Positions 1 to 11,770 of a stretch of DNA of 64,000 nucleotides are shown in pieces (positions within the stretch are counted from its first letter, which is position 1; every line of letters begins with the position of its first letter). The notes below the pieces were generated by a model that was given only the letters and a program-made list of their open reading frames with translations, was not told where the DNA came from and searched no databases. Origin of the DNA: Rhynchopus euleeides. Lineage: Eukaryota; Euglenozoa; Diplonemea; Diplonemida; Diplonemidae. Location of the stretch: contig OY723262.1 in assembly GCA_963210315.1 (NCBI GenBank), forward strand, positions 2,170,001 to 2,234,000, written 5' to 3'. A program made the translations under genes and the position numbers.

Positions 1-1
1 T

Positions 2-184
2 GAGTCGACCTGCACTCTCCCTAACAGCGAGCAGACTGTGGTTTCGCCCACTCTGGACCTGATGAAGCAGCACATGATTAAGCAGTACGCAGATGTGACG
101 GGGATCAACTTCGATTCCGTGGTGATCACTCCGACTGCGTGGATCGATGACAACTACTCCGAAGACGACGCGGTCGCCATCTGA
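2..184 (+). CDS. Terminal exon of an unidentified host protein (partial)
   Basis: The frame is open from base 2 and stops at TGA 182-184, giving up to 60 codons. The peptide has mixed composition with a hydrophobic/acidic end (…ITPTAWIDDNYSEDDAVAI). An AG at bases 3-4 could be the 3' splice site, so the exon would begin at base 5 with Ser-Thr-Cys in phase 0. Codon use is balanced and free of the homopolymers that fill the following DNA, which marks it as real coding sequence. The N-terminal part lies outside the window. I do not recognise the family; the acidic tail is the only visible feature. No in-window promoter or further exon can be assigned to it. Confidence 0.6.
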   Translation, partial: ESTCTLPNSEQTVVSPTLDLMKQHMIKQYADVTGINFDSVVITPTAWIDDNYSEDDAVAI

Positions 185-3100
185 ATTCAAAAAAAAAATC
201 TCAGAAAGAAATACCGACTTCCGAAGGGAGACCTTCGGAAGGCCACAACACAGATGCGCGCGTCTGGGTGTGGGGGTAGTGTATAGGAGAGTTGCTGTCT
301 CTTGCGCCATGGCTGTCTCTGCAGTAGCCCGGGTCCCCCCCCCCCCCCCCCTTTCCCGACAGGTGAAGCACACTGTGTTGCGCTTGGGAGTGGGGAGGGG
401 TGTTCTGGAGAGAGGCAGTCGTGTTGACATTAGCTGGGGGAAGTTCACCCGGCAGGGGAATACTACAGGGGGGGGGGTCGAGTGTATTGTGCTAAGTGCT
501 GTTTGCTCGACTTCCCCACTCACCTCCCCCCCCCCCCCTGTAGCAAAGAACGAAAATCTAGTTGCCTCGGAAGGCGAACCGTCTTGACGATTTGATGTCC
601 GTTCTTTTTATATTATTTGTTTTACTAGTTACGGGCGGCGGTGCCAAAAGCGAAAGCCGCGGAGTAGCGCACAAAAAAGAATCGTACGCCTCACTGCTTT
701 TTGGGTGATGGGCTGCTGCGCTGGCCCCACCAAGCAGCCAGATCGACATGACGCGCGCAGGCACCGGACCCCTCTCCTGCAATAAAGTGGTATCACCTTC
801 ACCACTCCACATGGCTTTCACTGCCAAGAGACACGAGTGTGCTCAACGGACAAACGGGGCCCCGGTGGTTTCCTTTGCATTGGGGGGTTGGATATAGCCT
901 TCTCCCTGACAGCGGGAAGGCGTGCGAAATTTTACTGTACCCCCCACCACCCCACCACCCACCCTTCACCTCCCCCCCCCCCCCCCTCCATGACTATCTC
1001 GCCGTAACATTTCGTTCTGGATATCCCTAACACTCTCCCTCCTCCCCCCTCCCCCCGTCCCTTCTTCCTGGATGAGCCTCAGAAGCACTTCACAAGCCGC
1101 TCGCTCGCACATACCCTTCCCCCCTACCCCCCACATCCCGCAGCAGAGCAGATGCAATGACGAGTCAACGATCTGCCTCACAGGATGCTCAAAATTCCTC
1201 GCCTGGAATGTGACCTGTGGCTCAGAATTCGTGATCTTGTTTCACCCCCAAGTGGAATGCGTGGCATGCCTGGGGGTGTGGTGTCGGAGCGACCCTTCCG
1301 CACCACCTCCCCCCCGCCCCCCCATATTGTCCAGTCCAGTTCCCTTTCTCTGCAAGCTTTGGTGCCCCTGATAACCGTTGATCGGATTACTCTCTGAGGA
1401 ATCTATGGAATGCCAAGGAATTCTCGAGGCTCTCTCCATGAGTGTTGAAGGCTCTCAAGAGAAAGACCTCACCGGAAAAAAAATCATCAGCCGCTGCGTA
1501 AAAACTACGTTTTGGCCAACTTGGAACAGCAGAGACCCTCTCCCTCTCTCAGCGGGGCGGGGGCTGCAAGTGTTAACAACGACACGGCCAGAAAAATCGT
1601 TCAATTCGTTTCAACTGCGAAAGAATGATGTCGATCAGCCTTGCCAGGGGCACCGTGGTGTCGCTTGATTCTTTCTTTTGTTTTCTGTCCCGCGGAGACT
1701 GTGCGGAAAACCAGGTGCCATTTTTCAGTTCCGGCAAACCCGCGTGCGCGCTGTGCTCTCTACACAGCCCACCCCATCCCGTTCTCTTCCAGCAGAGATG
1801 TGGGGTTTCTTTTATTTTGCGTGTTGCGGGAGGCTCAACGCCGCATTCACAGCAGAAGTGCGGGCCGCAAAAAAAAAAGTTCAACCACAATACTCCCCCC
1901 CACCATCCCCCAAACATTCAAGTCAGCAGAAGAAGAAGGAGGACATCGGCAGAATGTGTTTGTCGTTGAGCCCTACCCACCACCATCACACCCCCCCCCC
2001 CCCCCATACCCCCTGCACACACCCTATATTTCAAATTGCATTTTTGAATCCGAGCGATGCTTTAAAAAGTGCTTCTCTTGCAGTTCTTTGGAATCCCCCA
2101 CCTTCCCCCACCGACTGCCCCACCCACCCACCTCCCCCCACCCCCCGTTGCCGTCATTTTTTCCCCCATAATATTTCTTTCTGCTTCCGTCAGGTGTGTC
2201 CATTTTTTTCTGTTTGTCATGTTTCATGTTGTCTTTATTTCTTTCCCCTTCTTTATCACACCCCACCCCCCCCCCCTCCCCCCATCTTCTCCACCACCCA
2301 CCACCCCCTTTCTAACCTCCCGAGCCCTAGATTGGGGGGGACGACCTGCATACTGAGAGTGGATGAGGGAAGAGAGAGAGAGAGGGGGGGGGCTGTGTAG
2401 CACTCTGGACCTTCAACAACGGAAGGCATCGCCAGAGAGAGTCGCTCGGTGCGACCTGCACTAGACAAAAAAAACGAAAGATTTGACGTGTGGGGTGTTG
2501 AGTGTGTGTTTCGGGACTATCTGGACCTTAATTTTTATCTACTTTTTGCTTATCACACACACACACACACACACACACCGCCTTCTCTCCCCCGCCTCCC
2601 CACCCACTTCACCCTACCAACGACTCTCCACCAGACTCTTTCCTCGACTTCTTTCTTTCCTGCCTTTTTAACCCTGGAGGGTGTGTGATCCAGGTCTGGG
2701 GGGGGGGGTGTAGGTGGGTGGGTGTGTGGGTGTGTGGTGGCGGAGTAGAGTAGAGACAAGAAGAGAGGTCGCACAGTTCGCTCCGGAGGCACTGCACTCG
2801 GAACACAGAGGGGGGGGGGTTTTTTTCCGTTGAGGAAAAGCGCATCAAGAAGGGGGGGCATGGTGCTCGGTGCGTTAGGCACATTATTTTTTTTTCTCAA
2901 TTTTTGTGTCCTGTTGGCGCAAAAACGAACAAAGGGGGGCGTCAACAATCCCCACCACCCCCCCCCCCCTCCCCCAATTATCAACAAGGCAGAATTCGAA
3001 GAAAAAAGGTCGGAGGGGAAACGATGGAGAGGGAGAGGGGGGGGGGGAGTGAGGTGGTTGTGATCCCCTCGCCCTCCCCACCCCAACCCGCCCCCTTTTA

Positions 3101-4130
3101 CCCAAAATCACCCGCTTCCGGCTGAATTCTAGAATGCTAGAATTACCGCCTTGCCGTCGGCAAGGCACGCTAAAGCTTGCCTTGTTTTGCCCCCCGCCCC
3201 CACACCCACCCCCACCCCAAAAGTGTTCATCCAACATTGTCGCTGTTCTGGAACACCCCCTTCCCCCGCCCCTCGCCCCCACCTCCTCGCCACGACCCAA
3301 CCATGCAAAGCGAGTGAAGGGTGGTGGCTCAGCCTTTGATTTCCCCCGCGTTACTGCCCCCCTTTCCCTGCCCTTTCGCTACCCACCCACCACCCCCCCC
3401 CCCGTTTTGATCCTCCCTCAAGTGAGCTTGATCAAAGAAAACAAAAGAGATTATCTCGCCTCCACGCACATCTCCCCGCCTGAACCCCTCTGTCCCCGCC
3501 CCTGCAAACCGTGCCTGCCCAGGGCAGCACCTCTACCACTTCAACACCATGGTGTTTCTGGCAATTATTTGGCTTTGGTGGAACAGCGCTTTTTCGCACG
3601 AAGAGAGCCCCCTACCATGGAGGGGTGATGTGCGAAGGCGTCCGAAAAAAAAGAAGAAAAATGCCGAAAATTGTTGGGAATATGATTTCTGGCTTTTTGT
3701 GTGGCTTCACTACCCCTGCAGAAATCGTGTGAAAGGGTTGGGTGTTTGCTGACGTCATGCCCCCCTTTTTTTTTAACGCCTTGTCTCCCACCGGAACCCC
3801 AGAAAAACCCACCCCCTCCCCCACCCACCCACCGCCCCCCCCCACCCCGTTAGCACACCGTTGATTTTTTTGGCTGTTGATCCATGAAAATTTATCGTGG
3901 CCCCACACATCGTTGGAAGGCTTTTTTCCCTGTTGTGCTGTTGTTGTTTGTTTTGTATTTTCTTTGGTTTTGTTCACAAAGCCTTATATCCTATGCCGGC
4001 TGTGTTGGTGCTGGTTCCGTGAAGGAACTGCAACATTAAAGGTGGGGACAGGACGCAGCAGAGAGAGTGCCGGCCAGACGTCGTCCTGTTCACCAACCTC
4101 TCTGGCACAGGGAGCTGTGTGGGGGTTTTT
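185..4130. other. C/T-rich non-coding stretch with homopolymers
   Basis: This is the 3' flank of the first exon followed by about 3.9 kb without a convincing gene. It is dominated by runs of 8-15 C or G and pyrimidine tracts; all open frames here are short and proline- or glycine-rich translations of those tracts. It includes a (CA)n microsatellite and, at about 610-870, a diverged sequence that resembles the short ATCGTAC-ended repeat found at 44842 and 50029 (ACTAGTTACG start, ATCGTACG, GTGTGCTCAAC). Confidence 0.5.
2552..2578 (+). repeat. (CA)n microsatellite
   Basis: Uninterrupted CA dinucleotide run of about 13 units inside the non-coding stretch. Confidence 0.9.
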
Positions 4131-4133
4131 TCA

Positions 4134-4560
4134 GGCGGGGTGTTCCATTCTTTGACAGAACGAAGTCCACCCCAACCCCCAAGGTGGTGCCCTATCATGG
4201 TGTCGCCCCGCATGAAGCACGCAATGCAATACCTTACCACTTCAGCACTCAAAACGCTTCCTCACGGGGTCTGCTGGAAAATACCGCCTGAAGAACACGC
4301 CAAGTATAATTGGGCAACATATTTCCCCCGAAAACGTATGGAATATCAAGAATACCGAAACCTATCTAGGGACGTTTTGCTTCACTTCATGTGCACCTCA
4401 TGCATGGGGAAATGGCTGGGCAATCCCCACTCGAGATTGCAGATACCTTGTTGGTACCCTATGCTTGCTGGTGACACCGATGTTGATTTTCGACCTGTGT
4501 GCCACCAGTGGGCTGTGTTCATGCCGATTTGCGACACCCATAGCAACACCCCCTGCTCTC
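4134..4560 (+). CDS. Exon-like open region, unknown protein
   Basis: A stop-free frame runs here behind a good acceptor context (GGGGGTTTTTTCAG). The peptide is not low complexity: it contains stretches such as AKYNWATYFPRKRMEYQEYR and CWYPMLAGDTDVDFRPVC, with Trp, Tyr, Met and Cys in protein-like proportions. The frame runs on to a G-tract and to the left end of the palindromic element at 4610, which may have interrupted the gene or its intron. No family was recognised. The exact exon ends are not fixed by the sequence. It could also be a decayed transposon gene. Confidence 0.35.
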
Positions 4561-4655
4561 ACTTCTTGCCATCACGTCAGGGGGAGGGGGGGGGGGGTCC
4601 TTCGCTAATCACGGTGGGATCTTGTAAATTTTACATGTATAACTACAAGTATATA

Positions 4656-4985
4656 CCGTATACGTAAATATTATGGAACGTAAATATTATGGAACGGGCC
4701 CATTTTTGGCCGGTCCGTTCCATAATATTTACGTTCCAAAATATTTACAGGGCCAGTTGGGCCACTCGGTGGTGAGGACGGCTTGCGTCAGGAATCGCGC
4801 GAAAAGTGCACGAGTAGGTCTCGTCAGGGACTCTGTACGCCGTCCGATCACCTGGTCCAAGTCCCCGAGTCGCAGAAAGCCCTGTAAATATTATGGAACG
4901 AAAAAAATCTGGAACGCCAACCCACCAGCGTTCCATAATATTTACGTTCCATAATATTTACGTTCCAAAATATTTACGTATACGG
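4656..4985. mobile_element. Nested CCGTATAC-ended element inside copy 1
   Basis: The insert begins CCGTATAC and ends GTATACGG, flanked by TA at 4654-4655 and 4986-4987. The uninterrupted site is present in the sister copy near 49750-49775 (ACAAGTATATACATGTATT), so the TA duplication is directly supported. Its centre is a further insertion (4663-4978). Confidence 0.8.
4663..4978. mobile_element. Innermost CGTAAATATT-ended MITE, copy 1
   Basis: 316-bp element with ends CGTAAATATT and AATATTTACG, flanked by TA (4661-4662, 4979-4980). Each side has two or three subterminal units AAATATTATGGAACG or variants. An inverted, near-identical copy lies at 48474-48788 in the large palindrome. The central ~150 bp (from GGGCCAGTTGG) is unique-looking and non-coding. 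Confidence 0.8.
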
Positions 4986-5548
4986 TACATGTATTATACA
5001 TGTATAATACTTGCATGTCAACTATTATACATGTATAATACATGTATATGCCTGAAATATACATGTATTTTACATGTATATTTCAGGCATTTACATGTAT
5101 TTTACATGTATAATACTTGTCATGCAAGTATTATACATGTAAAATACTTGCATGACAAGTAAAATACTTGCATGCAAGTAAAATACATGTATTTTACTTG
5201 CATGCAAGTATTTTACTTGTCATGCAAGTATTATACATGTATTTTACTTGTCATGCAAGTATTTTACATGTATAATACTTGCATGACAAGTATTATACAT
5301 GTAAAATACATGTAAATGCCTGAAATATACATGTAAAATACATGTATATCAAGTAAAAATACAAGTATAATAGTTGACATGCAAGTATTATACTTGTATT
5401 TTTACTTGATATACATGTATTTTACATGTATATTTCAGGCACATACATGTATTATACATGTATAATAGTTGACATGCAAGTATTATACATGTATAATACA
5501 TGTATATACTTGTAGTTATACATGTAAAATTTACAAGATCCCACCGTG

Positions 5549-7536
5549 AAGTGGTGTTCTTTCGGAACATTTTTCGTCCGTTCGGCGGATTCTGACAAAA
5601 AAATGAGTAAACTCCACCAAAAAGAAAAAAGCGCAGTTCTCTGCACCACTGAGCGAAGACCCCCTCAATGACCGAAGAAACTTAACGAACCCTGCGTTCT
5701 TCGCTTTTTGATGATCGCCTTTCACCGGGGTTTCTCCTTCGGATCAGGTTGGAGCGACTGGTGAGATGGGGTGATTTGCTTCGTGGTTTGTTGGTGTGCC
5801 AGAAAAAGGCACGGCCGAAAAGAGCACGCGGCGTGGCAGTCTGATTCCGGATCTGCCGCCCCAACCCCACCCCTCCCGCCAGCACATGATGACCATTTAC
5901 AGCGACGAACTGCAGATGTTTGAAATGGCTGGCTTTCAACGGAGGTGGTCAGAAAGAGGGGGCTATATCGCTGTCCTAAGAAATCTGCGAAATAACCAAA
6001 TCGGAAGAACTCTATCATGCGAACGAAATGGGCAAAATACTAAATACCCAGCAGGTTCCAGTGCTTCTTCCTCGCCTAGGGACCGGCTGTGCTGCATCAA
6101 TCAACGTCTCTCCAATATTTTCAAATCAAACCAAAAAGAGTTGATATTGTCTGTCGGGATTGTGCCAGCGGGATGAATAGCCAGCGCACATGCTACCTGC
6201 CATGCATCTTATCCAACCGGTATCCTCCATCGGAGCCACGCAGGGCAGCAGAGAGTGTGCAGTTCACCTCCCCTGTGTGCAGTCCAATGGTGGAACGAAC
6301 AGAATGCCAAGGTGGTTTGTACCCTACCCAAGGAGGTCTCGCTCCCGGGTGCAAAAGAAAGCCTAAAAGAACCGCTGCAACGACAGGAGTTGCCAGCGAT
6401 GTGCCAGTAGTGCAGGATTCTATTGTGTGGTGTGTTGAGAGAGCGTGCGTGTGCACACCGCAACGTGCAGCGAAGCGGTGTTTGGTTAATACCAAACAGA
6501 CACCCCACACCCACCCACCCCCCCAAGTTGGAGCGCTCCATTGGGGGCCCTCGCTACCAGATGGTGGCTGAGTGAGAAGGAAAAAGCGAGCAACAGCCCC
6601 ACTTCCCGTGTGAACTGGTAGCGAGACCCTCCGGCGATGTGGTGCGCATCGTTGTTTACCCGTCAGATACTCACCCCTCACCCACTGTCCCCCCGCCCCC
6701 AATGTCAATATCACCTGCATAACGAGTGAGGGGAGACCATCCTTGTGATTCCTTCGACTTCTACTTCAATACCCCCCCCCCCCCGCCAATCAGGCAACAC
6801 ACATCCAATGCGTCTGTCAGGAGAACCCACAGCTCCCCCCCCCCCTCACCCATCATTACCTGTGTGCGCATGCCAACCCAAGAGTGGATGGGACGACTGC
6901 TTCTATGAAAGCCAAACGGAGGAGGGGAAAATGGCTCGGAGTTGTCAGGACATCAGCATAAAAAGCCGGGACTCAGACCAGCTCTCTCTCTCTCTCTCTC
7001 TCTCCATTCTTTCTCGTATGATTTTAGTGAATATCGCGGGATGTGAGCGTACTCACCCACTACCCCCCTGTCTCTCTCTCTCTCTCTCTCTACAATCTAA
7101 ATCGTTCAAAAAAAATTCTTCCTAAAAGGGAAGACACAATGCAGACGGGCAGCTGGCAAACCCTGCCGAGCTGTGGCTGCACCAATCCAAACCAGCATCC
7201 CCCCCACCCCCACCCCTACTTCCTCCTTCACTCCCCCCCCCGTGGTTTACCGTTTTATGGAGGAGGTGCTCAGCGTTGCCAGAAGAGGGGGGGGGGAAGC
7301 ACGCCAGTTATTTTTCCGTGGCCCATTTCCTCTTGAGATTTGACCTGGTCTAATGGTTTCTTGCCCCGTTATTCCACCTGCAGGGTTTCCTGGGGGGGGA
7401 GAGAGGGGGGGGGGGGTCGTTGCGTATATAGAACAGAATGGATGGGAGGGGATCTTGTTTTGAAAACAAACTGGTTGCACACCTGCTGTCCAATCGCCCT
7501 GATCAAACTAAACGAAACGGGTTGATGTCTCCTCAG
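5549..7536. other. Non-coding stretch with isolated exon-like segments
   Basis: Mostly intron- or spacer-like DNA with C runs and two (CT)n tracts (about 6979-7003 and 7071-7091). One exon-like segment at 5981-6144 is listed separately. Near 5650 the sequence AGCGAAGACCCCC matches the terminus of the small MITE at 56510-56617, so a partial copy may lie here. Confidence 0.4.
5981..6144 (+). CDS. Possible terminal exon, unknown protein
   Basis: After an AG at 5979-5980 a frame is open to TGA 6142-6144 (about 53 residues), with a protein-like peptide (SEELYHANEMGKILNTQQVP…LLPRLGTGCAASINV). The upstream acceptor is only moderately pyrimidine-rich and alternative frames are also open, so this is tentative. 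No family recognised. Confidence 0.25.
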
Positions 7537-7738
7537 TGGTGTGTGCCAGCGTTGCCTGCGTGGAGGTGGCAGTTCGTGAGTTCAGGTCTGTTCCACTCCT
7601 TGTTTTCGATTCTGTTTTTTTTCTTTCTTTTTTCTTTTGCTCAGCTTCCCTGGGTCAGGAAGCCGGACCTGCTCTCTGATGTATCCTTGCATGCCAGTTC
7701 TCACGTGATGCAGGAATTGAACAATATGACGATGCCGG
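7537..7738 (+). CDS. Two phase-compatible exons, unknown protein
   Basis: Exon 7537-7575 (13 codons, WCVPALPAWRWQF) lies between acceptor GATGTCTCCTCAG and donor GTGAGT. A 69-bp intron with a long T/C tract ending TTTTGCTCAG follows. Exon 7645-7738 then reads LPWVRKPDLLSDVSLHASSH and on to NNMTMP, ending before GTGTGT. Both exons are in phase 0, so the splice keeps the frame. The next sequence is soon interrupted by the MITE at 7785. The protein is not recognised. Further exons up- and downstream cannot be placed. Confidence 0.45.
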
Positions 7739-7784
7739 GTGTGTCAATCTTCAACGGAATTCCTAAAATCTCAAAAAATAATTA

Positions 7785-8084
7785 CAGGGGGGGGGGGGCG
7801 AATAGAATTACTAAGTAATACTATTCAAAATGGCATGTTTGAAAAATTCCCAAATTTTGGGTTGGGCGCATTCCCCAGTACGTGGTATTTCACTCCACCA
7901 AAATCGAAAAAAAAGTTGATCGTGAACTGGCCTGAACCAGCGCAGTTCACGATCAACTTTTTTTTCGATTTCGGTGGAGTGGAATGCCACTTACTGGGGA
8001 ATGCGCCCAACCCAAATTTTGGGAATTTTTCAAACATGCCATTTTGAATAGTATTACTTAGTAATTCTATTCGCCCCCCCCCTG
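7785..8084. mobile_element. 300-bp palindromic MITE with TA target duplication
   Basis: The two halves are near-perfect inverted repeats of about 140 bp (ends CAGGGGG… and …CCCCCTG, subterminal CGAATAGAATTACTAAGTAA) around a small loop near 7935. TA flanks are at 7783-7784 and 8085-8086, as in Tc1/mariner-type elements. No coding capacity. Confidence 0.85.
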
Positions 8085-8129
8085 TAACGATACCAAAAAG
8101 AGGAAACTTCATATTTGCCAGAAATTTCT

Positions 8130-8372
8130 TGGAAAATTCATATGTTGACAGGAACTTTTGGGTTTAACCATATGTTGACAAAAACTTTTGATTTTAACCA
8201 TATTTTGACAAAAAGTTTTGGATCTAACCATATGTTGACAAGAAGTAATGAATTTAACCATATTTTGACAGGAACTTCTGATTTTAACCATATGTTGACA
8301 AAAAGTTCTGGGCTTAATCATATGTTGACAAAAACTTCTCGTTTTAACCATATGTTAACAAAATCGGTTTTT
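8130..8372 (+). repeat. Tandem CATATGTTGACA repeat, left TIR
   Basis: About eight diverged units of ~30 bp, each with AACCATATGTTGACAAAAA or a variant, and a more variable 10-12 bp linker. Inverted counterparts lie at about 9013-9078, 13315-13354 and 14535-14680. Confidence 0.85.
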
Positions 8373-9349
8373 TGGCTGGAGCCGCTTGACTGACATTCCG
8401 GGGTATCCAGATCGCTTTCCAGATCGGCACTTAGCTTCTCACAGAGTGTGCACTTCATCGCAGTTCCATGGGGCCTCATTCCCTTGGATTAAGATACCAC
8501 AAGGCCAGAGAACCGCACACCGTTAACACCGGCTAACCACTGATCATGGGCATGTACGTGATAAATGCATGATGAAAGCCCCATAGCAAAGATGGTTACC
8601 AACATCAAGCACTTCCGGCCCAGAAACTGAGCCAAAAGACCACTCCACCGAAGTGGTCACAGGTTTACCACGTGTACACGCAGCTATCGGGGCGCATCGG
8701 GCATGCGGCTTCTTCGAGGTGGATCGTTCTCTCCAGGTGGGTTCCGAACTCCACGGTTCTTTGAATCACAGGCACAACAGCGTGAGTACTAATCGGCCGG
8801 ACCCAGGTCCACAACAACACCTACAGCAATGCCATCAAGTGATTCCAGCTTCAGCCGACAGGTTCACATCAAAATGTGGATGAGAGGTTGGGGCTGGGAG
8901 GGGGGCTGGGGGTCCCGGCCTTTGCGAAGCGCCCTCCTCTTCAGCAGCCACAGGTGTGGGTGCCCTGGGGTCGGGAATCCACCAAAAAGGGTGTTCCAGC
9001 TGGAAACCCAATTTTGTTAACATATGGTTAAAACGAGAAGTTTTTGTCAACATATGGTTAATCCATAACTTCTTGTCAACGGGGGTATGGAAATTTAGTC
9101 ATTCTTAGTCACTTTTAGGCGATTTACGCGCGGTTTTTCGGCTGGGGAAAAGAGAGTAAGATTTTCGAAAAAATCGATTTTTTCGCAAAAAATCGCATTG
9201 TGTCGTAGTCGCGCGTAGTCACCCGTAGTCGCCAGGTCGAGGTTACCAGATTCCATACCCCCCCGGGGTACTGAATTACCGATTTTTCGACATGTCGAAA
9301 AAAAAAATTTTTGGCCGAAAAAAAAATTTTTTTTTTCGGCCGACTAAAC

Positions 9350-10432
9350 CAGGGTATAAGATAGACTTTTTTTCTGGCGCCGTTTTCCGGTTTTTCTGGT
9401 TTTGAAATTTTTCGCGCGCGCCTTCGGCGCGCGCGACCCGCGCAAACCCTCTCAGAATCACACCCAACACGGCTGGACCAGGCTCTGCCGAACAGCAGTG
9501 GCGTGTTGCTCCACGCAGCTCCCCGAAGGGACGGAACTGAGCTTTCAATGCGTCCACGTACTGACGGAGCGCGGCTTCGCATCACCTCCCGCATCAGGAC
9601 AAACCCCCCTGAGGGTGCTGCTCTGCTGGTACGCCTCACGAAGGGCAACTACCTTCATGGTCGAGCTTGTTGCATGACCACCCCCTTGAGGCAGTCAGTC
9701 AGACGATGCGCACAACGTGCGCTCATGCGAACACCAGCGGGTGTCTCCAACACTGCACAAATCGCGGTCCCGCCAGAACCCGAATCCGTCGATCCTCTCC
9801 AAAGCGGACATGCACTCCCGAAAACATCGGAGTTTGCATGTGCCATCCCCAGCAAGGCAAACGTGCTCGAGACAAGGTCGTAGCTTGCGTGGATGACAGG
9901 GTGGTCCTTGGCAGTGTGCACCGCAACGAGATTGAGTGCATGCGCTCGGCAAGCCGCCCAGAAGGAGTACGGTGCGGTCGGAATGATCAAGCTAGAAGAC
10001 CTGCATGACGAGGACATCACCACCCACCGGGTCCCGCTGGGCTCCTTTTCTCCGCTTCTCTGCTTTCTTTTGACTGTTTGAGCTCCGTGCGGATCACGAT
10101 GGGGTCACTTTCCATATTTTTTTGGCTAATGGTCCCACTGGTTGACTGTCACAAAGGTTCCCCAAAAACCGGCGAAAATCCGATCGGCCCCTTTTTTTTG
10201 CCCAAACAAGCTTGCTTGTCACAGCGAAAGAGTCAGTGGGAGCGTACCCGCGCGCAGTGTGTTTTGAGTGAGCAACACAAAACCACTTTTATCACAGCAA
10301 CGCCCTTCACAGGGGCCACAACACACTGCCGCTCGTGCGCACAAACAAAACCCGGACTCTTTTTTCCAGAAAACCGGAAACCGGGAAACCCTGGTTTTGA
10401 AAACCGGAAAACCAGACCTATCTTATCCCCTG
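9350..10432 (-). mobile_element. hAT-like element, copy 1
   Basis: Ends CAGGGTATAAGATAG and CTATCTTATCCCCTG, flanked by ACTAAAC(C) on the left and ACTAAACC (10433-10440) on the right. The empty site (GGCCGACTAAACCGAAAA) occurs at 10613-10631, confirming a 7-8 bp duplication. The minus strand carries a transposase fragment. Sister copies at 14940-16119 and 37167-38363 share the ends. Confidence 0.75.
9655..10023 (-). pseudogene. hAT transposase fragment
   Basis: The minus-strand frame encodes a peptide with the pattern C-R-A-H-A-L-N-L-V, matching the CxxHxLNLV signature of the central region of hAT transposases. It continues to E-T-P-A-G-V-R-M-S-A-R, which resembles the region around the (D)TRWxxR motif. 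Both flanks fall out of frame and there is no start Met in context, so it is a remnant. The TIRs and 8-bp target duplications of this element family agree with a hAT assignment. The dimerisation domain is not visible here. Confidence 0.5.
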
Positions 10433-10439
10433 ACTAAAC

Positions 10440-11770
10440 CGAAAATCGGGCCCTCTGGGGTGCCACACCGATATTTTTCGGATTTTTTTCGGATTTTTTT
10501 TCGATTTTTTTTGGTTGGGGTGGCCACCAGTCCAGGCTGCTGCCCCAGGGTGGCCGGATTTTCGACATGTCGAAAGAAAAAATTTTTTGGCCGAAAAAAA
10601 AATTTTTTTTTTCGGCCGACTAAACCGAAAATCGGGCCCTCTGGGGTGCCACACCGATATTTTTCGGATTTTTTTCGGATTTTTTTTCGATTTTTTTTGG
10701 TTGGGGTGGCCACCAGGCTGTATCCTGACACCAAAATCTGGTTTTTCCGGTGGCGAAAAAATTTTCTCGACCCTCGATTTTGCCAGAATTTTTTTTTACC
10801 CCTCAATTTTTTTCGGCGCCCTTCGGGCGCCGAAACCTCAACCCGCTCGGTCAGTCATGCCCTGCCCCGCCCTTCTGGAACCTCCGCCCCAACGCGTACT
10901 TGCCGTTGCCAAATTGCCCGAACGAGGTCTTCCTCTGCATTATTTTGTCCGTCTGGATGACCTGAATGTCATCAAATGAAGCCCGCAGCGGAAACTGAGA
11001 GGCCGGACTCCAAATATCCTCGCATACTTGAGGACATCATCGAGCAAGTCTTGCGGGGAAGTGTAAACCATAAACAACCAAAGTGTACGTGACTGTTAGC
11101 AACTTCTTGACGGAACTGGCGAAGCATAGTCTTCAACGTCGTCCACTGCGCAACCAGAGCGTCCTCCTGTGCCTGCCTTTGACACAGTCGTGAACTCCAA
11201 AAGAGGACACAAATTTCGCTGTCGATGTATCGACCAGCTTGGCCTGCTGTGCGTTCGGGGCTTTGAGAAATAGTTGAAAAGAAATCTGACCTCCAGGGAA
11301 ACTCGGACTTTTTTCTCCCCAGCCAAAAATCCCGTGGCGAAAATATTTTTTTTCGCCAAGCTGATTTCCAGAAATATTTTTTTTTGGGAGAAAAAATTTT
11401 TTTTCGCCACGGGGGATATCCACTGCCCCCAGACCAGCAACATAGGCAACTGCTGGTCCCGAGACCAGCTGGACCCCCCAAAGATATCCACTGGTGGCCA
11501 CCAGTCCAGGCTGCTGCCCCAGGGTGGCCGGATTTTCGACATGTCGAAAAAAAAAAATTTTTGGCCGAAAAAAAAATTTTTTTTTTCGGCCGACTAAACC
11601 GAAAATCGGGCCCTCTGGGGTGCCACACCGATATTTTTCGGATTTTTTTCGGATTTTTTTTCGATTTTTTTTGGTTGGGGTGGCCACCAGTCCAGGCTGC
11701 TGCCCCAGGGTGGCCGGATTTTCGACATGTCGAAAAAAAAATTTTTTTGGCCGAAAAAAAAATTTTCCGG
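10440..11770. repeat. Repeated CGACATGTCG hairpin units
   Basis: A unit of about 150-180 bp is repeated: AAATCGGGCCCTCTGGGGTG, T-rich tract, TGGCCACCAGTCCAGGCTGC, then TTTTCGACATGTCGAAA with A- and T-runs ending CGGCCGACTAAAC. Copies or partial copies start near 10440, 10621, 11490 and 11600, with a further tail at 9285-9345. One unit was the target of hAT copy 1. Confidence 0.75.
10972..11285 (-). pseudogene. Decayed transposase-like coding remnant
   Basis: The minus strand reads a protein-like peptide (QAGRYIDSEICVLFWSSRLC … ALVAQWTTLKTMLRQF … LESGLSVSAAGFI). The W-x2-LK and the late LSVSAA segment faintly resemble the C-terminal dimerisation region of hAT transposases, but this is inference from pattern only. 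It sits between the repeated hairpin units inside the Mutator-like element. Confidence 0.25.

Larger units (their letters stand above)
4610..5548. mobile_element. Palindromic TIR element with TACATGTATAATAC arrays, copy 1
   Basis: The ends are inverted repeats starting CACGGTGGGATCTTG and ending CAAGATCCCACCGTG. The interior is a dense mesh of short palindromes built from TACATGTA, TATAATACTTG and CATGCAAG, so the whole element can fold on itself. It has no coding capacity. A second copy lies at 49717-50867. It carries a nested insertion at 4656-4985. The flanks (AAT left, AAG right) show no clear target duplication in this copy. The ends resemble those of the elements at 42197 and 45653 (CACGGTGG). 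Confidence 0.85.

Noticed and set aside
1641..2400. 176- and 240-codon frames near 1.6-2.4 kb
   Set aside because: Driven by C-run translations (poly-Pro/His); overlapping frames are equally open.
8130..8372. CRISPR-like array
   Set aside because: The ~30-bp units are diverged tandem repeats without unique spacers, inverted at the other end of a transposon; eukaryotic context.
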